The notes below the pieces were generated by a model. That model was not told where the DNA came from, did no database searches, and worked only from the letters and a program-made list of their open reading frames with translations. A stretch of 64,000 nucleotides of DNA, taken from the NCBI RefSeq assembly GCF_947487305.1, contig NZ_CANKWH010000006.1, positions 186,001 to 250,000 of the forward strand. Reading direction: 5' to 3'. Shown piece after piece: positions 8,087 through 16,300 of the stretch (its first letter is position 1; each line of letters starts with the position of its first letter). The translations under genes were made by a program, and so were the position numbers. Source of the DNA: an uncultured Paracoccus sp. (GTDB lineage Bacteria > Pseudomonadota > Alphaproteobacteria > Rhodobacterales > Rhodobacteraceae).

Positions 8087-8944
8087 TCAGCCGCTACAGC
8101 TTTCGACAAAGGCGCGCACCGCGGCGATCCGTGCACCCGAGCGGTTCCAAAGCACCCCGGTCTGGCGCAGGGCGGCGCCGGCCAGCGGGTGCTTCTGCAG
8201 CCGCAGCCCTTCGGGCCAGGGCGGTGCCCAGTCCGGCACGATCGAGACGCCAAGACCCCGGCTGACCAGCGCGGCGATGGCGTCCAGCGCGTCAAGCTCC
8301 AGCCATTCCTGCACCTCCAGCGCGTTCTGCCGCAGGAAGCGGTCGACGATATGCCCGCCCCACTGGTTGCGGTCATAGCGGATGAAGGGCTGGCGGCGCA
8401 GCGTTTCCAGCGGATCCTCGACGCCCAGCCCCGTCGGCGCGATCAGGATCAGCGGCTCGTCCCTCAGCCCCAGCCAGCCGGCGGATTTGGGGATCGGGAA
8501 TTGCGGCCTGACGATCAGCGCGGCGTCGAGATTGCCCGCCAGCACCCCCTGGTAAAGCTCGGCGGAAGGGCCCGGGCGGATGAAATATTCGATCTGCGGA
8601 AACTGCGCCCGCAGCCGTTCGAGGATTTCGGGCAGAAGCCCCGTCAGCGCGGTTGCGGTGGCGCCAAGCCGCAATTGCCCGGCGGGCCGGTCGCCGGCAG
8701 CAATGGCGCGCAGATCGCGGGCGGCCTCGATCAGCCCCTGTGCATGGCCCAGCACCGCCAGCCCCGAGGCCGTCGGCCTGACCGTGCGCCCGACGCGGCT
8801 GACCAGCGGCTGACCCAGCTCCTGTTCCAGCGTGCGCAGCCTTTGCGCCAGCGCGGCGGGTGTCAGGCTCAGCCGCCGGGCCGCCTCGGCGATCGAGCCG
8901 CATTCGGCGATGGTGACGAAACTTTCGAGGAAGCGCAGATCCAT
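8087..8944 (-). CDS. LysR-family transcriptional regulator
   Basis: A 285-residue LysR regulator: N-terminal winged helix (SIAEAARRLSLTPAALAQRL, residues about 16-40) and a periplasmic-binding-like effector domain from about 88. It is divergent from the aminotransferase/RidA/RraA operon at 9056, its most likely target, with 111 bases between the start codons. A short palindrome lies three bases from its own start, suggesting autoregulation. It converges on the decayed TRAP operon and was possibly once its regulator as well. Confidence 0.88.
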   Translation of the reverse strand: MDLRFLESFVTIAECGSIAEAARRLSLTPAALAQRLRTLEQELGQPLVSRVGRTVRPTASGLAVLGHAQGLIEAARDLRAIAAGDRPAGQLRLGATATALTGLLPEILERLRAQFPQIEYFIRPGPSAELYQGVLAGNLDAALIVRPQFPIPKSAGWLGLRDEPLILIAPTGLGVEDPLETLRRQPFIRYDRNQWGGHIVDRFLRQNALEVQEWLELDALDAIAALVSRGLGVSIVPDWAPPWPEGLRLQKHPLAGAALRQTGVLWNRSGARIAAVRAFVESCSG

Positions 8945-8947
8945 AAG

Positions 8948-8960
8948 ATAGATTTTCTAT
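8948..8960. promoter_or_regulatory. candidate LysR operator
   Basis: The sequence ATAGATTTTCTAT has perfect 5-base arms around TTT, the size and AT-rich character expected of a LysR recognition site. It lies between the divergent lysR gene and the aminotransferase operon, immediately upstream of the lysR start. No binding data; inferred from symmetry and position. Confidence 0.35.
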
Positions 8961-9055
8961 GCTCTGAAAGTAGGATTGGCTAGCTTCTCCTGTTTCCCGA
9001 CACCGCCTAGAACAGTAGTAGTTGCCTTGTCCCCCACCAGAGAGACGACCTGACC

Positions 9056-10273
9056 ATGAGCCTGTCCAGCAAGTTCGCCCGTTTGGCCACCGACAACGCC
9101 CCCGGGCAGGAGGGTCGGCAGTCGGCGCAGGGCATCGATGCGCTGTTGCGCGGCGAAACGCTTGCCGGTTCGCCGGTCGATTTCTCGCATGGCGATGTCG
9201 ATGCGCATGAGCCGACCCCGGGCGCGTTCGACCTGTTCGCGGAGGGCGTCGCCTCGGGCGGACGGCAGGCCTACACCGAGTATCGCGGCGAGCCCGGCAT
9301 CCGCGCGCAGGTGGCCGAGCGGCTGGCCGCGTTCACCGGCGCCCCGGTCGATCCCCGCGACGGGATGATCGTGACGCCCGGCACGCAGGGCGCGCTGTTT
9401 CTGGCCGTGGCCGCGACCGTCACCTGTGGCGACAAGGTCGCCATCGTCCAACCCGACTATTTCGCCAATCGCAAGCTGGTCGAGTTCTTCGAGGCCGAGA
9501 TCGTCCCGGTGCAGCTGCATTACGAGACCGCGGGCGAGGATCGCGCCGGGCTGGATCTCGACGGGCTGGAAGCCGCCTTCAGTGCGGGTGCGCGGGTGTT
9601 CCTGTTCTCGAACCCGAACAACCCCGCCGGGGTGGTCTATTCGGCCGGGGAAATCGCCCGCATCGCCGCGCTGGCCGGGCGCTATGGCGCGGTGGTGATC
9701 GTCGACCAGCTCTATTCCCGACTGCTCTACGCCGGCGCGAGCTATACCCATCTGCGCGCCGGTGACATCGACCCCGCGAATGTCATCACCATCATGGGCC
9801 CGTCCAAGACCGAATCGCTCAGCGGCTATCGTCTTGGCGTGGCCTTCGGGGCGAAGGAGATCATCACGCGGATGGAGAAGCTGCAGGCGGTCGTGTCGCT
9901 GCGGGCGGCGGGATACAGCCAGGCGGTGCTGCGGTCCTGGTTCGCCGAACCGGCGGGCTGGCTCAGGGAACGCATCCGCCAGCACCAGGCGATCCGCGAT
10001 GACCTGCTGTCGGTGCTGCGCGGCATCGACGGGGCCTTTGCGCGGACCCCGCAGGCCGGCAGCTACCTGTTCCCGCGCCTGCCCGCGCTGGCGGTGCCGC
10101 CCGCCGATTTCGTCAGGATCCTGCGGCTGCAGGCCGGCGTCACCGTCACCCCGGGCACCGAGTTCAGCCCCAATGCCGCTAACAGCCTGCGGCTGAATTT
10201 CAGTCAAGACCACCGTGCCGCCGTCGCCGCCGTCGAGCGGCTGGCAGGGCTGGTCGAACGGTATCGGGCATGA
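9056..10273 (+). CDS. PLP-dependent aminotransferase, class I/II
   Basis: A 405-residue fold-type I aminotransferase. SNPNNPAG (185-192), Asp217 and Tyr220 in VIVDQLYSR, and the PLP-binding Lys251 in MGPSKTESLSGYRLG are all present, as is a C-terminal Arg in LRLNFS for the substrate carboxylate. It acts in the cytoplasm; the amino donor and acceptor are unknown. The stop overlaps the RidA gene (ATGA at 10270), and an RraA-family gene follows, so the three probably act on one amino acid: transamination, clearance of the reactive enamine/imine, then aldol cleavage or decarboxylation of the 2-oxo acid. Confidence 0.87.
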   Translation: MSLSSKFARLATDNAPGQEGRQSAQGIDALLRGETLAGSPVDFSHGDVDAHEPTPGAFDLFAEGVASGGRQAYTEYRGEPGIRAQVAERLAAFTGAPVDPRDGMIVTPGTQGALFLAVAATVTCGDKVAIVQPDYFANRKLVEFFEAEIVPVQLHYETAGEDRAGLDLDGLEAAFSAGARVFLFSNPNNPAGVVYSAGEIARIAALAGRYGAVVIVDQLYSRLLYAGASYTHLRAGDIDPANVITIMGPSKTESLSGYRLGVAFGAKEIITRMEKLQAVVSLRAAGYSQAVLRSWFAEPAGWLRERIRQHQAIRDDLLSVLRGIDGAFARTPQAGSYLFPRLPALAVPPADFVRILRLQAGVTVTPGTEFSPNAANSLRLNFSQDHRAAVAAVERLAGLVERYRA

Positions 10274-10689
10274 GCGCGCCCCCACCCGTGCCGCAGGGCG
10301 ATTACCTGCCCGCGCGGCGTCACCGCGACCTGATCTTCACCTCGGGCATGACCCCGCGCGAGGCCGGCGTGCTGACCCATCACGGCCCGATCCGCGCCAG
10401 CGATCCGCTTGAGGATCATGCCGACGCCGTGCGGCTCGCCTGCCGCAATGCCCTGACCGCCGCGCGTGCGACGCTGGCCGAGGGCGAGGCGATCAGTGCC
10501 ATCCTCAGCCTGACCGTCTATCTGGTGACGGAACCCGGCTTTACCGCCCATTCCCGGCTGGCCGACATCGCCTCGGCCGATCTGCGTGCCGAGCTGGGCG
10601 AGGCCGGCATCGGCAGCCGCGCGGCCGTAGGTGTGGCGACGCTGCCTGGCAATGCCGCCATCGAGATCGCGCTTGTCGCCGCCGTCTGA
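10270..10689 (+). CDS. RidA/YjgF family deaminase
   Basis: A 139-residue RidA-family protein, a trimer that hydrolyses reactive enamine/imine intermediates released by PLP enzymes. The C-terminal part GSRAAVGVATLPGNAAIEIA has the conserved Arg that holds the substrate carboxylate and the Glu of the AxIEIE-type end. It starts within the stop of the aminotransferase gene, consistent with detoxifying that enzyme's product. It is not the housekeeping ridA by length and sequence; a catabolic member is more likely. Confidence 0.88.
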   Translation: MSAPPPVPQGDYLPARRHRDLIFTSGMTPREAGVLTHHGPIRASDPLEDHADAVRLACRNALTAARATLAEGEAISAILSLTVYLVTEPGFTAHSRLADIASADLRAELGEAGIGSRAAVGVATLPGNAAIEIALVAAV

Positions 10690-10726
10690 GCTGCGCCACC
10701 ATCACCCGAGACCAGAGGAGTTCCCG

Positions 10727-11455
10727 ATGCCCGACACCCCCGAGAATACCCCCGAAAACGAGGCCGCGCTGATCGCTGCCCTGTCCGGTGTCACCACCGC
10801 GACGCTGACCACCATCCTGCTGAAGAAGGGCCTGCGCAATGTCTGGATCCGTGGCGCGCTGCCCCTTGACCCCGGCCAGCCCCGGCTGGTCGGCCGCGCC
10901 TTTACCCTGCGCTTCGTCCCCGCGCGCGAGGATCTGGCAACCCCGGCGAGCTGGTCCTCGCCCATCTCGACCCGCGCCGCCATCGAGGCCATGCCCGAGG
11001 GCTGCATCTGCGTCGTCGATGCCATGGGCACCACCGATGCCGGCATCTTCGGGGATATCCTCTGCGCCCGGATGGCCAGGCGCGGGGTGGCGGCGCTGAT
11101 CACCGATGGCGTGGTGCGCGACGTGGCAGGCGTGCGCGGCACCGGCCTGCCGGTCTGGTGCAGCGGCGTGGCCGCCCCGCCCTCGGTCGCCGGCCTGACC
11201 TTCGTGAACTGGCAGGAGCCGATCGGCTGCGGCGGGGTCGCAGTCTTTCCCGGTGACATGATCGTGGTCGATGATGACGGCGCGGTGCTGATCCCGGCGG
11301 CTCTGGTCGAGGCGGTCACAGAAGAGGCGGTCGAACAGGAGCGTCTGGAAGGCTGGATCATGAGCCAGGTCGAGGCCGGGGTGCCGCTGCCGGGCCTCTA
11401 TCCGGCCAATGCCGAGAACAAGGCGAGATACGAGGCTTTCAAGGCTGGAGAATAG
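10727..11455 (+). CDS. RraA family aldolase/decarboxylase-like protein
   Basis: A 242-residue RraA-like protein, the second in this window. The motif ITDGVVRDVAGVRGTGLPVW carries the Arg/Asp active-site pair and FPGDMIVVDDDGAVLIP is the characteristic second half. I chose ATG 10727, preceded by AGAGGAG at 10713-10719; the frame is open further upstream but runs through the ridA gene. Probable metal-dependent aldolase or oxaloacetate decarboxylase type activity on the oxo acid made by the aminotransferase two genes upstream. It is longer than the 739-1437 paralogue and only partly similar, so they are not a recent duplication. Confidence 0.84.
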   Translation: MPDTPENTPENEAALIAALSGVTTATLTTILLKKGLRNVWIRGALPLDPGQPRLVGRAFTLRFVPAREDLATPASWSSPISTRAAIEAMPEGCICVVDAMGTTDAGIFGDILCARMARRGVAALITDGVVRDVAGVRGTGLPVWCSGVAAPPSVAGLTFVNWQEPIGCGGVAVFPGDMIVVDDDGAVLIPAALVEAVTEEAVEQERLEGWIMSQVEAGVPLPGLYPANAENKARYEAFKAGE

Positions 11456-11465
11456 GCGAGCGGGG

Positions 11466-12365
11466 TCAGGCCCCCTCGGCCAGTTGCCGCTCCAGCCAGG
11501 TCCGAAAGGCGATCAGCGGGGCGAAATCCTTGCGCTCCTCGGGCCAGACCAGCCAATAGGCGCCGCGCATCGGCACCGCCTGCCGGTGGATCGGCAGCAG
11601 CCGGCCCTCGGCAATCTCGATCTGCGCTAGGTAGTCGGGCAAAAGCGCGATGCCGATATCCGAGATCGCCGCTTGGATCATCATCGAGAACTGATCCATC
11701 AGCATCCCCTCGCCCGTCTCGGTGGTGACGCCATGGGCGGCGAACCAGTCGGGCCAGGCATTGGGGCGCGACTCCAGATAGAGGATCGGCAGCCGTGCCA
11801 GTTTCGCCGGCTCTGACAGGTCATGCGCGGCGATGAAACGGGCCGAGGCGCAGGCCGTCACCCGCTCGTCGAACAGCTTCAACTGCCCGGTGCCGGGCCA
11901 GTCCGGTTCGCCGAAATAGATCGCCGCGTCGAACACCTCGCTGGCGAAATCGAACCGCTGCACCCGGGTCGAGAGGTTCACCGCCACGCCGGGCGATTGT
12001 TGCAGGAACTGCCCCAGACGCGGCCCCAGCCAGCGCGTGGCAAAGGTCGGCAGCGCCGCCAGCGAGATGGTGCCGCCATCGGGATTGGCGACGAGTGAGG
12101 TGCTGGCCTTCTGGATCATGTCCAGCGCGCGGGCGATGTCGCGCTGATAGGTCAGGGCGGCGGCATTGGGGATCAGCCGCTTTTTCTGCCGGGTGAACAA
12201 TTCCTTGCCCAACTGCTCTTCCAGCGACAGGATCAAGCGGCTGACGGTGCTTTGCGTCAGGTCCAGTTCCGCCGCCGCCGCCGTCACGGATCGGTGCCGC
12301 ACCACCGCGTCCAGCGCCAGCAGCAGACGGATCGAGGGAAGAAATCGCCGGGGCCGCATGTGCAT
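11466..12365 (-). CDS. LysR-family regulator next to gcdH
   Basis: A 299-residue LysR protein of the GcvA-like subgroup: helix-turn-helix in SVTAAAAELDLTQSTVSRLI and an effector domain with ATRWLGPRLGQFLQ. It is divergently oriented from glutaryl-CoA dehydrogenase, 110 bases away, and LysR regulators commonly sit in this place next to gcdH. The intergenic region contains the symmetric GCAT-N6-ATGC at 12375-12388, a possible binding site. ATG codons at 12365 and 12359 are both possible starts. Its 3' end lies 10 bases from the rraA-like gene. Confidence 0.85.
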   Translation of the reverse strand: MHMRPRRFLPSIRLLLALDAVVRHRSVTAAAAELDLTQSTVSRLILSLEEQLGKELFTRQKKRLIPNAAALTYQRDIARALDMIQKASTSLVANPDGGTISLAALPTFATRWLGPRLGQFLQQSPGVAVNLSTRVQRFDFASEVFDAAIYFGEPDWPGTGQLKLFDERVTACASARFIAAHDLSEPAKLARLPILYLESRPNAWPDWFAAHGVTTETGEGMLMDQFSMMIQAAISDIGIALLPDYLAQIEIAEGRLLPIHRQAVPMRGAYWLVWPEERKDFAPLIAFRTWLERQLAEGA

Positions 12366-12474
12366 TCCGTTTTTGCATGTTCATATGCGGAAATATCGGT
12401 GTTTTCGGCCTTTGACTACTGATATGAGATGAAACCTGAATGATATCACCATCAGACCGACCGGAGGACAGCGC

Positions 12475-13674
12475 ATGTCGACGAAATCTCACAAGGGGAT
12501 TGCCTTCAACTGGGCCGATCCCTTCCTGCTGGACGACCAGTTGACCGAAGAAGAGCGGATGATCCGCGACAGCGCCGCCGCCTTCGCCGCCGAGAGCCTC
12601 GCCCCGCGCGTGGAAAACGCCTATCTGACCGAGACCACCGATCCCGAGATCTTCCGCGAGATGGGCGCCGCCGGGATGCTGGGAGTCACCGTGGGCGAGG
12701 AATATGGCGGGGTAGGGGCCTCCTATGTCTCCTATGGCCTCGTGGCGCGCGAGATCGAGCGCATCGACAGCGGCTATCGCTCGATGGCCTCGGTGCAGTC
12801 CTCGCTGGTGATGTTCCCGATCGAAGCCTATGGCAGCGAAGCGCAGAAGCAGAAATTCCTGCCGAAACTGGCCTCGGGCGAATTCATCGGCTGCTTTGGC
12901 CTGACCGAACCCGATGCCGGCTCCGACCCGGCCGGGATGAAGACCCGCGCCAAGAAGACCGAGGGCGGCTATGTGCTGAACGGGTCGAAGATGTGGATCT
13001 CGAACGCACCGATCGCCGATGTCTTCGTGGTCTGGGCCAAGTCCGAGGCGCATGGCAACAAGGTCCGCGGCTTCGTGCTGGAAAAGGGCATGAAGGGGCT
13101 TTCGGCTCCGAAGATCGAGGGCAAGCTATCCTTGCGCGCCTCGATCACCGGCGAGATCGTGATGGAGAATGTCGAGGTCGGTGAAGACGCTCTGCTGCCC
13201 AATATCGAGGGCATGGGCGGGCCGTTCGGCTGTCTGAACCGCGCGCGCTACGGCATCAGCTGGGGCGCCATGGGTGCGGCCGAGGATTGCTTCCACCGCG
13301 CCCGGCAATACGGTCTGGACCGCCACCAGTTCAACCGCCCGCTGGCCGCGACGCAGCTGTACCAGAAGAAACTGGCCGACATGCAGACCGATATCGCGCT
13401 TGGCCTGCAGGCCAGCCTGCGCGTGGGCCGGCTGTTCGACGAGGGCAAGTTCGCGCCGGAAATGATCTCCATCGTCAAGCGCAACAACTGCGGCAAGGCG
13501 CTGGATATCGCCCGTCAGGCCCGCGACATGCATGGCGGCAACGGCATCCAGATCGGCTATCACGTCATGCGCCATGCCCAGAACCTCGAGACGGTGAACA
13601 CCTACGAGGGCACGCATGACGTTCACGCGCTGATCCTCGGCCGGGCGATCACCGATCTTCAAGCCTTTTCCTGA
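12475..13674 (+). CDS. gcdH: glutaryl-CoA dehydrogenase
   Basis: A 399-residue FAD acyl-CoA dehydrogenase that oxidises and decarboxylates glutaryl-CoA to crotonyl-CoA, the end of lysine, tryptophan and glutarate breakdown. The catalytic base is Glu378 in [19 protein letters not shown], the sequence typical of GcdH rather than of other acyl-CoA dehydrogenases; [13 protein letters not shown] (101-113) holds the Arg that binds the distal carboxylate. The acyl-CoA dehydrogenase signature [15 protein letters not shown] is complete. GGAGGACAGC precedes the ATG. The next gene, 10 bases downstream, is a class III CoA-transferase likely to make its substrate. Confidence 0.95.
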   Translation: MSTKSHKGIAFNWADPFLLDDQLTEEERMIRDSAAAFAAESLAPRVENAYLTETTDPEIFREMGAAGMLGVTVGEEYGGVGASYVSYGLVAREIERIDSGYRSMASVQSSLVMFPIEAYGSEAQKQKFLPKLASGEFIGCFGLTEPDAGSDPAGMKTRAKKTEGGYVLNGSKMWISNAPIADVFVVWAKSEAHGNKVRGFVLEKGMKGLSAPKIEGKLSLRASITGEIVMENVEVGEDALLPNIEGMGGPFGCLNRARYGISWGAMGAAEDCFHRARQYGLDRHQFNRPLAATQLYQKKLADMQTDIALGLQASLRVGRLFDEGKFAPEMISIVKRNNCGKALDIARQARDMHGGNGIQIGYHVMRHAQNLETVNTYEGTHDVHALILGRAITDLQAFS

Positions 13675-13683
13675 GCCAGCACC

Positions 13684-14817
13684 ATGACCCATGACGCCCC
13701 GCTGAAGGGCCTCAAGGTCGTCGAGCTGGCCCGCATTCTGGCCGGTCCCTGGATCGGCCAGACGCTGGCCGATCTCGGCGCCGAGGTCATCAAGATCGAA
13801 GCGCCTGAGGGTGATGACACCCGGACCTGGGGCCCGCCCTTTCTGGAACGGACCCGCCCCGATGGCAGCATCGAAAAGGTCGCGGCCTATTTCCACGCCG
13901 CCAATCGCGGCAAGACCTCGCTTACCTGCGATTTCTCGGATGCGGATGATCTGGCGCGCCTCAGGGATCTGATCGCGGAAGCCGATGTGCTGGTCGAGAA
14001 TTTCAAGGTCGGCGGGTTGGCGAAATTCGGCCTCGACTATGCCAGCCTCGCGCAGCTCAATCCGCGTCTGGTCTATGCCTCTGTCACCGGCTTCGGTCAG
14101 GATGGGCCGCGCGCGAAACAGCCGGGCTATGATTTCCTGATCCAGGGCATGTGCGGGATCATGGATCTGACCGGCGAGCCGGGGGGCGAGCCGCAAAAGG
14201 TCGGCGTTGCCTGGATCGACATCTTCACCGGGCTTTACGGCGTCATCGGCATTCAGGCGGCTCTGGCCGAGCGCGAACGCTCGGGCCTTGGGCAGCAGAT
14301 CGACCTGTCGCTTCTGGATTGCGGGGTGGGGGTGCTGGCCAATCAGGCGACCAACTTCCTTCTTGGGGGCAAGGTGCCGACGCGGCTGGGGAATGCCCAT
14401 CCGAACATCGTGCCCTACCAGGTCTTTCCGGCCGCCGACGGGCATCTGATCATCGCCTGCGGCAATGACCGGCAATTCGCCGCGCTTTGCCGGGTGCTGG
14501 GGTTGGAGGGGCTGGCGGAAGAACCGGACTTTGCCACCAACCCGGCGCGGGTGGCGCATCGCGACGCGCTGACCCCGCGCCTCTCTGCCCGCACCGCGCT
14601 GCGCCCCAAGGCAGAGCTGATCGCCGCGCTGGAAGCTGCCGGTGTGCCGGGCGGCCCGATCAACAGCGTCGCCGAGGCGCTGGCCGAGCCGCAGCTGGTC
14701 GCGCGCGGGATGCAGATCGCACCCGAAGGGATCGCCGGGTTGCGCACGCCGATCCGCTTTTCGCGCAGCCCGATGGTCTTGGACCGCGCCGCGCCGATGC
14801 TGGGCGGGAAAGGCTAG
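13684..14817 (+). CDS. CaiB/BaiF class III CoA-transferase, probable glutarate CoA-transferase
   Basis: A 377-residue family III CoA-transferase. The nucleophilic Asp150 lies in KQPGYDFLIQGMCG, and the N-terminal VVELARILAGPWIGQTLADL is typical. Bacterial gcdH genes are often paired with this kind of transferase, related to human SUGCT (succinyl-CoA:glutarate CoA-transferase). The spacing of 10 bases from gcdH implies one operon, so activation of glutarate by succinyl-CoA is the most likely role. Formyl-, carnitine- or mesaconyl-CoA transferase roles are less likely in this setting. Residues are complete to the C terminus. Confidence 0.88.
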   Translation: MTHDAPLKGLKVVELARILAGPWIGQTLADLGAEVIKIEAPEGDDTRTWGPPFLERTRPDGSIEKVAAYFHAANRGKTSLTCDFSDADDLARLRDLIAEADVLVENFKVGGLAKFGLDYASLAQLNPRLVYASVTGFGQDGPRAKQPGYDFLIQGMCGIMDLTGEPGGEPQKVGVAWIDIFTGLYGVIGIQAALAERERSGLGQQIDLSLLDCGVGVLANQATNFLLGGKVPTRLGNAHPNIVPYQVFPAADGHLIIACGNDRQFAALCRVLGLEGLAEEPDFATNPARVAHRDALTPRLSARTALRPKAELIAALEAAGVPGGPINSVAEALAEPQLVARGMQIAPEGIAGLRTPIRFSRSPMVLDRAAPMLGGKG

Positions 14818-14910
14818 GGGGCTTGGCATAGCAGGGCCGCAACTGTCGTCAGAGTTCCACCGGGACAGGGCGACTCGTGCTACCTTGGGGAGAGTGAAAG
14901 GAGATCTGCT

Positions 14911-16170
14911 ATGCCGATTCCCGACTTTCCCACCCCCACCCCCGAGAGCATCCCGGAACTGAAGCCGCTGCTGGAGCACCGCGCGGATGCGGACTTCGTG
15001 GCACTGTTGCAGCTGTCGCTGGCCGAGGCCAATGCCAAGGCGATGGCCAGCCTCGATCCGCTGCTTTACGCGGCGCTGCCCTTTGCCGACATGGCCTGGC
15101 CGCTGACGCTGGACGACTACCTGACCTACCTGGCGCGATTCTCGCGTTGGATTCCGCAGCAAAGTTCCGATCCGGCCTGGCTGGCGCCGGATTCGCCCCT
15201 TGGCGAGCATCAGGAAATCTATGACCGGCTGTGCTTCTGCTATTGGCTGATCGACCAGCCCGTGGGCCCCAATGGCCTCGTCATTCAGGACATCCCCTGG
15301 TTCGCCGAGTTCCTGCGCGGCTATGCGGCGGTCTGGGGCGATTTTCTGGACAGCACCGAGTCCTTCAATGACCAGACGCTGCAAAGCTTCCTGCAGGATT
15401 CCCCGGAATACCGGGTGCAGGATTCGCTGATCGGCACTCCGCCGCGCCCGAACGAGCCGAGCGGCTGGAAGACCTTCAACCAGTTCTTCGCCCGCGAGCT
15501 GAATCCGGGGCTGCGGCCGATCGTGAACCCGGCGGATAACCGGACCATCGTCGCCCCCGCCGATTGCACCTACAAGCAGCATTACCAGATCGGCGCGAAT
15601 GGCGAGATCCAGCCGCCGATCACCATCAAGGGCACCCATAGCTATGCGACGGTGCAGATGCTTCTGTCGGGCAGCCAATATGCCGATGCATTCAATGGCG
15701 GCCATTTCATCCATTTCTTCCTTGGCCCCTATTCCTATCACCGCTTCCACACCCCGGTCGCGGGGGTGGTGAAGGAATGCTATCCGCTGACCGGGCAGGT
15801 CTATCTGAAGGTGACGCTTGGCGGCGGGCAGTTTCAGGCCGCCGACAGTTCCGATGACGGATATGAATTCCTGCAGGCGCGGGGGATCATCACCATCGAC
15901 AGCTCCGCCTCGGCCTTCGGCAATGTCGGCATCGTCGCGGCGATCCCGGTGGGGATGTGTCAGGTCTCGGGCGTGAACATGACGCATCTGGTGGACCAGC
16001 CCTGTCTGAAGGGCGACGAGTTCGGCTATTTCACTTTTGGCGGGTCCGACATCATCGTTCTGATGCAGGCCGGGGTCGATGTCACCTATAATCCGGCCTT
16101 CTTCCAGACCCCGCCGCCCTATTCGCATTATGGCTCGCTGGTGGCGACGGTGACGCCGCCGAAGGGCTGA
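14911..16170 (+). CDS. phosphatidylserine-decarboxylase-family protein with N-terminal PSDC-like domain (PsiD-like architecture)
   Basis: A 419-residue protein in two parts. Residues about 15-170 resemble the extra helical domain seen in large members of the family, and 185-419 are the pyruvoyl-dependent decarboxylase core (WKTFNQFFARELNPGLRPI, FLGPYSYHRFHTPVAGVV, FGYFTFGGSDIIVLMQAGV). The Gly-Gly-Ser in FGGSD is the probable self-cleavage site that would create the pyruvoyl group. There are no membrane segments. This layout is shared with fungal L-tryptophan decarboxylase PsiD, whereas housekeeping Psd of alphaproteobacteria is much shorter. An amino-acid or aminophospholipid substrate is possible; no neighbour settles it. 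AGGAGA precedes the ATG. Confidence 0.78.
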   Translation: MPIPDFPTPTPESIPELKPLLEHRADADFVALLQLSLAEANAKAMASLDPLLYAALPFADMAWPLTLDDYLTYLARFSRWIPQQSSDPAWLAPDSPLGEHQEIYDRLCFCYWLIDQPVGPNGLVIQDIPWFAEFLRGYAAVWGDFLDSTESFNDQTLQSFLQDSPEYRVQDSLIGTPPRPNEPSGWKTFNQFFARELNPGLRPIVNPADNRTIVAPADCTYKQHYQIGANGEIQPPITIKGTHSYATVQMLLSGSQYADAFNGGHFIHFFLGPYSYHRFHTPVAGVVKECYPLTGQVYLKVTLGGGQFQAADSSDDGYEFLQARGIITIDSSASAFGNVGIVAAIPVGMCQVSGVNMTHLVDQPCLKGDEFGYFTFGGSDIIVLMQAGVDVTYNPAFFQTPPPYSHYGSLVATVTPPKG

Positions 16171-16185
16171 CCGCCCTGGCCTGAT

Positions 16186-16207
16186 CCCGCCGGTCACATC
16201 CGGCGGG
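16186..16207 (+). terminator. probable stem-loop terminator
   Basis: CCCGCCGG and CCGGCGGG pair around a TCACAT loop, 15 bases after the stop codon of the decarboxylase-family gene. The T-tract after the stem is weak (TTC), so termination may be partial. Confidence 0.45.
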
Positions 16208-16300
16208 TTCACGCTCAAGAAATGGTCATCTTCGGAACCGATCCCGCTCCGACCCGTTCACTCGCCAGACAATACGCCCGAACGGCAACAAGGAGCAGAC

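Noticed and set aside
13126..16218. Very long minus-strand open frame (about 1030 codons)
   Set aside because: It runs antisense through gcdH, the CoA-transferase and the decarboxylase-family gene, all of which have clear catalytic motifs. Its product is His/Arg/Gly-rich with no domain; long antisense frames are common in GC-rich DNA.
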